The notes under the pieces are model-generated. The model saw nothing but the letters and a program-made list of their open reading frames with translations. It was not told where the DNA came from and made no database searches. Source: Prosthecobacter debontii (GTDB taxonomy: Bacteria > Verrucomicrobiota > Verrucomicrobiia > Verrucomicrobiales > Akkermansiaceae). From it: a DNA stretch of 11,500 nucleotides. Both the position numbers and the translations under genes were made by a program. Location of the stretch: NCBI GenBank assembly GCA_945885485.1, contig CAMCYT010000070.1:1-11500 (forward strand), written 5' to 3'. Positions 6,797 to 11,500 of the stretch are shown piece by piece. Numbering within the stretch: position 1 is the first letter of the stretch; each line of letters begins with the position of its first letter.

Positions 6797-7864
6797 ATGG
6801 ATGGATCGTTGTTGTTGCTGGGAGTGAAGGGTACGGAGCTGACTTCGGAAGAGGCGGCGATGTTTCGTAAACTTCAGCCGGCAGGTTTTATTTTGTTCAG
6901 TCGTAACGTGGAGAGCTCCGCGCAGGTGCGGCGGTTGACGGATGATCTGCGTGGGTTGTGTGATGAGGATCCGATTTTGGCGATTGATCAGGAGGGTGGG
7001 CGCGTGGAGCGGACTAAGGCGATTGCTCCCTCGTTACCATCGGCGGTGGCGTTTGCGGCGAATCCAGATGCAGAACAAATCGCTTGGGCGGGAGCGTTGA
7101 CTGGAGATCTATTGCGTTTACTCGGTTTCAATCTCAACTTCGCTCCGGTTTTAGATTTGGATTACTTTCCAGAATTACAAAACGGTTTGAATCAACGCTG
7201 CTGGGGCAGGAATCCGCAGGATGTGATCAATCGCGCGGGGGTGTGGAATCGGTGGTTACGCAAACGCGGTATACTCGGTTGCGGAAAACATTTTCCTGCT
7301 TGCGCGAGAGCGAAGTCGGACCCGCATCATGATCTTCCTATTTCAGATGCGACCATTGAGGACATGATGAAAGATGACGTGCTTCCCTACACCGCGTTGA
7401 TGCCGGAGCTGGATGCGGTGATGCTCGCGCATGTGTGTTTCCCAAATGTGGATCCGGATTTTCCAGCATCGCTTTCCAAACGGATCATCACCGATTGGCT
7501 ACGCGGGCAACTTGGATTTGATCATCATCTGGTGCTGACTGATGACCTCGATATGGGCGCCATAGGCAAGCGCTACGGACGTGGTGAGGATGTGAAGTTG
7601 GCGATTTCCGCAGGCAATGATCTGGCGATGATCTGTCACCAAACCGAGACTGCAGAGATCGCAGCAAAAGCGATAGGCGAGCTGCCTATATGGATGCGAG
7701 ACGCTGCCAAAGAACGTTTGCAGCGCTTCCGAAAAAAAATGTCAGTGCCTTTGGCGTGGTCGGATACGAAGTGGCGGGAAACGTGTGACAAGATTTCGGA
7801 AGTCACCGCAAAAATCCCCGAGCCCAACGCGGTGGATGAGCGGAGCGCGGTGACGAGATATTGA
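6797..7864 (+). CDS. nagZ: Beta-N-acetylhexosaminidase, glycoside hydrolase family 3 (NagZ-type)
   Basis: Predicted to remove N-acetylglucosamine from muropeptides during peptidoglycan recycling. There is no signal peptide, so it acts in the cytoplasm. With ATG 6797 it has 355 residues, as expected for a single-domain NagZ. Motifs: AGFILFSRN near the N-terminus; IDQEGGRVER with D64-R69; the mobile catalytic loop KHFPACARAKSDPHHDLP (164-181), keeping the Asp-x-His dyad as D175-P-H177; and the nucleophile D249 in LTDDLDMGAI. The loop departs from the usual KHFPGHG, reading KHFPACA, so the usual Gly-His-Gly is gone while the dyad remains. The frame is open back to TTG 6785, but ATG 6797 fits the family start. 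There is no Shine-Dalgarno sequence. It is divergent from the VWA gene and followed by the GxxExxY cassette. The C-terminal 40 residues are poorly conserved in type. Confidence 0.9.
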   Translation: MDGSLLLLGVKGTELTSEEAAMFRKLQPAGFILFSRNVESSAQVRRLTDDLRGLCDEDPILAIDQEGGRVERTKAIAPSLPSAVAFAANPDAEQIAWAGALTGDLLRLLGFNLNFAPVLDLDYFPELQNGLNQRCWGRNPQDVINRAGVWNRWLRKRGILGCGKHFPACARAKSDPHHDLPISDATIEDMMKDDVLPYTALMPELDAVMLAHVCFPNVDPDFPASLSKRIITDWLRGQLGFDHHLVLTDDLDMGAIGKRYGRGEDVKLAISAGNDLAMICHQTETAEIAAKAIGELPIWMRDAAKERLQRFRKKMSVPLAWSDTKWRETCDKISEVTAKIPEPNAVDERSAVTRY

Positions 7865-7881
7865 TGGGGTAAAAGGGATCT

Positions 7882-7919
7882 AATTAAACCACTGATGGAC
7901 ACTGATGAACACTGATAAT
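7882..7919 (+). repeat. Left inverted repeat of the GxxExxY cassette
   Basis: It reads as three imperfect decamers, ACTGATGGAC, ACTGATGAAC and ACTGATAATC (7891-7920), preceded by AATTAAACC. It is complementary to 8297-8333 with one base substitution and one extra A. Its last base overlaps the stop codon of the gene (TGA, 7921-7919 on the minus strand). Confidence 0.85.
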
Positions 7920-8311
7920 CATCTAACCACGCGCCTCCATTCGAGTTTTGGGTTTTTGAAATTTAGAATATACCCAAGCCGATATCCCGTGATTTTGAGA
8001 TAATTCATCATCTGGCCGACTTCCCTGTCAGTGATCTTCTCTATCATTTTCGTATCGACGACGATCTTGCCGAAGGCCAATAAATCGGGGATGTAATCAC
8101 CCACTTTGCATTCTTTATATAAAATATCGAACTTTTGCTGCTGTTCGTATGGGATCTCCCTTAATTGCAATTCCACAACCAATGCATTTTCATAAGGCTT
8201 CTCATGAAAGCCATGTCCAAGTTCATTCAAAACTTCCATGGCACAGCCCACAATCTGCTGGGATTCAGCCTTATACATCGGTTCAGTATTATCAGTATTA
8301 TCAGTGTTCAT
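7919..8311 (-). CDS. GxxExxY protein, PD-(D/E)XK nuclease-like, function unknown
   Basis: A 130-residue protein of the GxxExxY family (PF13366-like), whose role is not known. The naming motif G34-F-H-E37-K-P-Y40 is present, followed by a nuclease-like core: D76 in YIPDLLAFG, then D86-T-K88 in IVVDTKMIEK. E37, D76 and D86-x-K88 match the PD-(D/E)XK pattern, with Asp where many members have Glu. The C-terminus (MNYLKITGYRLGYILNFK) is typical for the family. The first 12 residues (MNTDNTDNTEPM) are encoded by the inverted repeat and adjoining 9-bp tandem repeats, so the native start may be Met12, which leaves a family-like N-terminus. The gene looks more AT-rich than its neighbours. It points opposite to nagZ and the oxidoreductase, consistent with insertion between them. 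Confidence 0.9.
   Translation of the reverse strand: MNTDNTDNTEPMYKAESQQIVGCAMEVLNELGHGFHEKPYENALVVELQLREIPYEQQQKFDILYKECKVGDYIPDLLAFGKIVVDTKMIEKITDREVGQMMNYLKITGYRLGYILNFKNPKLEWRRVVR
8288..8305. repeat. 9-bp tandem repeat inside the GxxExxY start region
   Basis: ATTATCAGT occurs twice in direct succession (8288-8296 and 8297-8305), with a partial third copy, CAGT, at 8284-8287. On the minus strand this encodes the repeated Asn/Asp-Thr residues (NTDNTDNTE) at the protein's N-terminus. The 9-bp period keeps the reading frame. Confidence 0.7.
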
Positions 8312-8333
8312 CGGTGTCCATCAGTGGTTAATT
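8297..8333 (-). repeat. Right inverted repeat of the GxxExxY cassette
   Basis: Reverse complement of the left repeat apart from one substitution (C for T on the gene strand) and one missing A. It contains the ATG of the GxxExxY gene at 8311-8309. It ends 62 bp before the ATG of the oxidoreductase gene. Confidence 0.85.
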
Positions 8334-8394
8334 CATTTTTGCTAGGAGGTCATTGCCAAAAAGGGATTATTCTCCCATATTCCTCGCGTTTTCT

Positions 8395-9666
8395 ATGCAA
8401 GCATCTACCTCCAATCCTACCAAGCCTCTTCGCCTTGCCGTTCTTGGCTGCGGTGCTAGGGGGCGCACTTATACAAAAATCGCCGCATCAATGGTTGGGC
8501 GTTATGAACTCACTGCCGCTGCGGATCTCGTCGAGTTTCGGGCTCAGACGGTTGCGGGTTTTGCTCCTGAAGGAACGGTGCGCACGTTCAACTCTGCCGA
8601 GGAATTTTTCGCGGCGGGTAAGTTGGCCGATGTTCTCATCATCGGGACTCAGGATGCGCATCACTATGGCCATGCTGTTAGTGCTTTGAATGTGGGTTAT
8701 GATCTACTCTTGGAAAAACCAGCTGCCGAGACTCTCGCACGCTGTGAAGAGCTCGATGCGCTTGCGCGTTCACTTGGGCGCCGCATCGTGCTTGGATTTG
8801 TTCTTCGTTACACTCCGTTTTATTCGGCCGTGAAACAAGTCGTTGAGAGCGGTCGACTCGGCAGAATCATGACGATGCGTCTGAGTGAGGGTGTTGGTGA
8901 CTTTCACCAAGCGCACTCTTACGTTCGCGGTCATTGGGGAAATACCTCGAAATCTTCACCGATGATTGTGGCGAAGTGCTCACACGATACAGATCTCATT
9001 TGCTGGCTATCCGGTTCAAAACCAAAAACGATTTCCAGTTTTGGACGGCTTGATTGGTTTAAACCGGAAAACGCACCAGCAGGAGCTCCGAAGCGCTGCA
9101 CCGACGGCTGCCCGGTTGCCGCGCAGTGCAATTATGATGCTCACCTCTACCTCAAAGAAAAACGCAATTTCTTACGTATGGTCATGGACGGTTATGAAAA
9201 TGCGAGCGATGAGCAGGTGATCGAGTTTCTCAAAACCTCACCATGGGGTCGTTGTGCCTATCATTGTGATAATGACGTTGTTGATCACCAAATTGTCTCC
9301 ACGGAAATGGAGAACGGCATCACCGCCAGCTTGACGATGACCGCTTTCGATCACTGCCGTACAATTGAAATCCATGGCACCCTCGGTTCTCTCCGTGGCG
9401 GCGAGCCTCTCTCAGATGCCGGCACTCCAGAACTCTGGTTCCGCGAACATCGCACGGACAACATTGAAAGCATTCCAGTCTCGGATGCATCAGCCGAAGG
9501 CTATGCGGGTCACGGTGGTGGAGATTACGGTCTCGTCAATGCGCTCGATCAATTGATGACTGGCGACAATGCGATCCCGATTGGACTAGACGGCTTGGCC
9601 GGACATCAATTGGCGTATCTTGCTGAGACATCGCGCGTTAATGGCGGTGTTCCAGAGACACTCTAA
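8395..9666 (+). CDS. Gfo/Idh/MocA-family oxidoreductase with a cysteine-rich insertion
   Basis: A predicted cytoplasmic NAD(P)-dependent dehydrogenase acting on a sugar, inositol or related polyol; the substrate is unknown. With ATG 8395 it has 423 residues. The Rossmann motif GCGARG lies at 18-23, the EKP signature with the catalytic-site lysine at E107-K108-P109, and the HDTD motif at 197-200 in the C-terminal domain. Between about 230 and 295 there is an insertion with C235-x3-C239-x5-C245, and then GRCAYHCDND with C287 and C291; this Cys pattern belongs to a known but poorly studied subgroup and could bind metal. No Tat or Sec signal peptide is present. The frame is open to a TTG at 8353 that sits 2 bp after an AGGAGGT; that spacing is too short, and the ATG gives the normal family N-terminus. 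The GxxExxY cassette lies just upstream. A POT transporter follows 56 bp downstream and might be co-transcribed. Confidence 0.9.
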   Translation: MQASTSNPTKPLRLAVLGCGARGRTYTKIAASMVGRYELTAAADLVEFRAQTVAGFAPEGTVRTFNSAEEFFAAGKLADVLIIGTQDAHHYGHAVSALNVGYDLLLEKPAAETLARCEELDALARSLGRRIVLGFVLRYTPFYSAVKQVVESGRLGRIMTMRLSEGVGDFHQAHSYVRGHWGNTSKSSPMIVAKCSHDTDLICWLSGSKPKTISSFGRLDWFKPENAPAGAPKRCTDGCPVAAQCNYDAHLYLKEKRNFLRMVMDGYENASDEQVIEFLKTSPWGRCAYHCDNDVVDHQIVSTEMENGITASLTMTAFDHCRTIEIHGTLGSLRGGEPLSDAGTPELWFREHRTDNIESIPVSDASAEGYAGHGGGDYGLVNALDQLMTGDNAIPIGLDGLAGHQLAYLAETSRVNGGVPETL

Positions 9667-9722
9667 CGCTAAAGATCCAAAAGACTAACAAACACATCTA
9701 TAGGCCATTAATAAATGATATC

Positions 9723-11285
9723 ATGAGCGAAGATCCAAATAATCAGGAAGATCCAGATAACCGTCTAGCAGATGTGAAACAGCTCGGTATTTATGCCTCG
9801 CTAGCCAGCCTTAGCTATGTATTTTGGGTGCTTGGTGGGATGGAGATGATTGAGCGTCTCGCATATTACGGCGTACGCTCTGTGGCGACGATTTATGCGA
9901 CTCGCCCTGCTTCGGAAGGCGGGCTCGGCGTGACCATGGCAAAGTTTGGCACCCTGCTGCTATTATGGAATCTTATGCAGACCTTTGTGCCGATCTTCCT
10001 CGGCGGCTTGGCCGATAAGTATGGCTATAAACAAACCATGTTCCTTGCAACGTTGCTAAAATTGCTTGGATACATTGTGATGGCACTTATTCCTACTTAT
10101 TGGGGATTTTTCGCTGGAGCAATGCTCCTTGCAAATGGAACGGCTATTTTTAAACCGGGAATTCAAGGATCATTGATTGGCTGTACGAATCGCAAGAACA
10201 GCGCTGTTGCGTGGGGGACTTTCTACCAGATCGTCAACCTAGGGGCATGGATTGGACCATTGATCGCGTTGCATATGCGTCAAGATAACTGGGCATTGGT
10301 TTTCTATACCAATGCCGCCATTATCTGCATCAACTTCGTTCTGCTTTTCACCTACAAGGAACCAGGCATTGAACAACGTCTCGAGCGTCAAGCAAAAGAG
10401 AAGCTTGGTGAGATTCCTAAGATGAACTTAATCAAAGAAGCCATCCAAGATCTCAAAAAACCCTATCTCTCTCTCTACTTACTCATATTCTGTGTTTTCT
10501 GGTTTATGTTCCCGATGTTGTGGGATGTGCTGCCCAAGTACATCGACGATTGGGTGGATACGACGGTAATTGTGAAATCACTGTTCGGACCGGAGGGCAC
10601 TGCTAATAAGGTCGTCCATTTCTTAATGGGAATGAATGAAAACGGCTTGGAGATAGAGCCAGAGGGAATTGTAAACCTAAACTCCTTCATGATTATGCTT
10701 ACCTGCTTCATTTTCGCAGGCTTGAGCGCGCGGTTTCGCGCCACCACCACTTTGTTCTACGGCACTTTATTGGTTGTCGTAGCCTTAGCGGGTTTTGGTT
10801 TCTACACATCCGCTTGGGTAATCGTGGCTTGTATGGTTGTTTTCAGTATTGGAGAAATGCTAACAGGACCAAAATACGGTGAGTTCATTGGTAATATCGC
10901 TCCGCCAGAAAAGAAGGCAATGTGGATGGGGTTCACCCAAGCGCCAGTATTGATTGGCTGGACGCTTGAGGGAAAAATTGGCCCTTCTCTATACGAGCAT
11001 TTTTCATCCAAAGACAGGCTGTCTCGCGAAATGATCACGGGTCAATTTGATTCGGCAATGGATGTCAGTGAGAAGGCAATTCCCATAGGTGAGGCGTTTC
11101 AAAAGCTTGTAGAAATCTCGGGCAAAACTCCTGCGGAAATGCAAAGTGCACTTTATGATGCGAACCATGTCGGCATGGTTTGGTTTGTATTCGCCATCGT
11201 CGGAATGTGCTCAGCAATCATGATCTATACATACGGCATCTGGTTTAAGAAATACCAAGCGCGCATCGCAGCGGGGAGAGAATAG
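9723..11285 (+). CDS. POT/PTR2-type major facilitator transporter (proton-dependent oligopeptide family)
   Basis: An inner-membrane symporter, probably importing di- and tripeptides with protons. The 520 residues and about 12-14 hydrophobic helices fit the family. The hallmark ExxER motif of helix 1 is present as E41-M-I-E44-R45, followed by LAYYGVRS, which matches the POT ERFxYYG signature. FLGGLADKYGYK follows helix 2 as the MFS loop motif, and NGTAIFKPGIQGSLIG in helix 4 corresponds to the POT 'GTGGIKP' region, with the central Gly-Gly-Ile changed to Ala-Ile-Phe. A long loop (about residues 275-310) lies between the hydrophobic segments in the middle of the protein. It follows the oxidoreductase gene after 56 bp. 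The ATG at 9723 has no Shine-Dalgarno sequence. Peptide specificity is inferred from ExxER only. Confidence 0.85.
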   Translation: MSEDPNNQEDPDNRLADVKQLGIYASLASLSYVFWVLGGMEMIERLAYYGVRSVATIYATRPASEGGLGVTMAKFGTLLLLWNLMQTFVPIFLGGLADKYGYKQTMFLATLLKLLGYIVMALIPTYWGFFAGAMLLANGTAIFKPGIQGSLIGCTNRKNSAVAWGTFYQIVNLGAWIGPLIALHMRQDNWALVFYTNAAIICINFVLLFTYKEPGIEQRLERQAKEKLGEIPKMNLIKEAIQDLKKPYLSLYLLIFCVFWFMFPMLWDVLPKYIDDWVDTTVIVKSLFGPEGTANKVVHFLMGMNENGLEIEPEGIVNLNSFMIMLTCFIFAGLSARFRATTTLFYGTLLVVVALAGFGFYTSAWVIVACMVVFSIGEMLTGPKYGEFIGNIAPPEKKAMWMGFTQAPVLIGWTLEGKIGPSLYEHFSSKDRLSREMITGQFDSAMDVSEKAIPIGEAFQKLVEISGKTPAEMQSALYDANHVGMVWFVFAIVGMCSAIMIYTYGIWFKKYQARIAAGRE

Positions 11286-11337
11286 GCATAAGTAATAGCA
11301 GGGTTTTTTATCCCTAACACATTTTAAGCCTCATCCC

Positions 11338-11500
11338 ATGCTACACCTTCTCGAAAACCTTCCCACGCTCCGCGAGGCTGCGCCTATCATCCTTTCCTTG
11401 ATCATCATCGAGGGCTTACTTTCGGTGGATAACATGCTGGCCATCGCCGCGCTGGCTAACCAGTTGCCAGAACATCAGAAAAAGATTGCCCTCCGTCTTG
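11338..11500 (+). CDS. TerC-family integral membrane protein, 5' part only
   Basis: The first 54 codons of a gene cut by the window end. The peptide runs through a hydrophobic helix with the TerC signature IIEGLLSVDNMLAIAALA, in which the Glu and the Ser-Val-Asp-Asn sequence are the conserved metal-linked residues of the family, followed by LPEHQKKIALRL as the loop before helix 2. TerC proteins are linked to tellurite resistance and to manganese or other metal handling, including metalation of exported proteins. The ATG is preceded by a pyrimidine-rich leader (CATCCC) and not by a Shine-Dalgarno sequence. The gene lies 52 bp after the POT transporter on the same strand. Confidence 0.88.
   Translation, partial: MLHLLENLPTLREAAPIILSLIIIEGLLSVDNMLAIAALANQLPEHQKKIALRL

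Larger units (their letters stand above)
7882..8333. mobile_element. GxxExxY cassette bounded by inverted repeats (possible mobile or MITE-like unit)
   Basis: A 452-bp unit with near-perfect inverted repeats at both ends (7882-7919 and 8297-8333) and a single minus-strand GxxExxY gene that fills the space between them. The gene starts inside the right repeat and its stop codon touches the left repeat. It carries no transposase, so if mobile it would have to be moved by another factor. No clear target-site duplication is visible; the short TTAA/AATT sequences at both outer ends are part of the repeat itself. Mobility is an inference from structure. Confidence 0.55.

Noticed and set aside
8344..8355. 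AGGAGGT followed by TTG as the start of the oxidoreductase
   Set aside because: The spacer is only 2 nt, and the 14 extra residues do not match the family. The ATG at 8395 gives the normal N-terminus.
8165..8689. 174-codon plus-strand open frame across the right inverted repeat
   Set aside because: It runs antisense to the GxxExxY gene and then out of frame inside the oxidoreductase gene; no recognisable domain.
11300..11315. Stem AGGG ... CCCT with T-rich loop after the transporter gene
   Set aside because: The stem is only 4 bp and the T run is in the loop, not after the stem; not a credible terminator.

Overview
The window looks like the chromosome of a free-living bacterium, most probably a verrucomicrobium (inference, moderate confidence). 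The grounds are: start codons preceded by pyrimidine-rich leaders with no Shine-Dalgarno sequence; a BatA-type von Willebrand protein; a SMUG1-type uracil-DNA glycosylase; a Cys-rich Gfo/Idh/MocA oxidoreductase; a GxxExxY gene set in 'ACTGATGAACACTGAT'-type repeats; and small palindromic GC-rich repeats between genes. No phage, plasmid, rRNA, tRNA or CRISPR sequence was seen.

Layout, left to right. (1) 99-1627: cysK (cysteine synthase), then a small membrane-anchored coiled-coil protein of unknown function. (2) 1628-1948: a 321-bp gene-free stretch with a very strong intrinsic terminator at about 1768-1805 and a foldable segment just before it, possibly a small RNA. (3) 1949-3046: a PfkB-family sugar kinase of 2-keto-3-deoxygluconate-kinase type. 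It is followed by a 76-bp compound palindrome (3057-3132). (4) 3176-4788: heme O synthase (ctaB) overlapping a SMUG1-like uracil-DNA glycosylase by ATGA. (5) 6599-4827, minus strand: a BatA/VWA membrane protein, convergent with the glycosylase gene. (6) 6600-6796: a divergent intergenic region with two heptanucleotide tandem arrays around a GC-rich hairpin. (7) 6797-7864: a NagZ-type glycoside hydrolase family 3 enzyme. (8) 7882-8333: a compact cassette, a minus-strand GxxExxY gene (PD-(D/E)XK-like fold) between near-perfect inverted repeats of about 37 bp; the start codon lies inside one repeat and the stop codon abuts the other. (9) 8395-9666: Gfo/Idh/MocA oxidoreductase with a five-cysteine insertion. 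(10) 9723-11285: POT/PTR2-type transporter of the major facilitator superfamily. (11) 11338 to the window end: the 5' part of a TerC-family membrane protein.

Most genes are ordinary housekeeping or metabolic functions: sulfur assimilation, sugar-acid catabolism, heme A/O synthesis, base-excision repair, peptidoglycan recycling and peptide uptake. They do not form one pathway. The most unusual content is in the small non-coding or repeat structures, above all the GxxExxY inverted-repeat cassette, the compound palindrome between the kinase and ctaB, and the heptamer arrays upstream of nagZ. I found no convincing new multi-gene defence or biosynthetic system.
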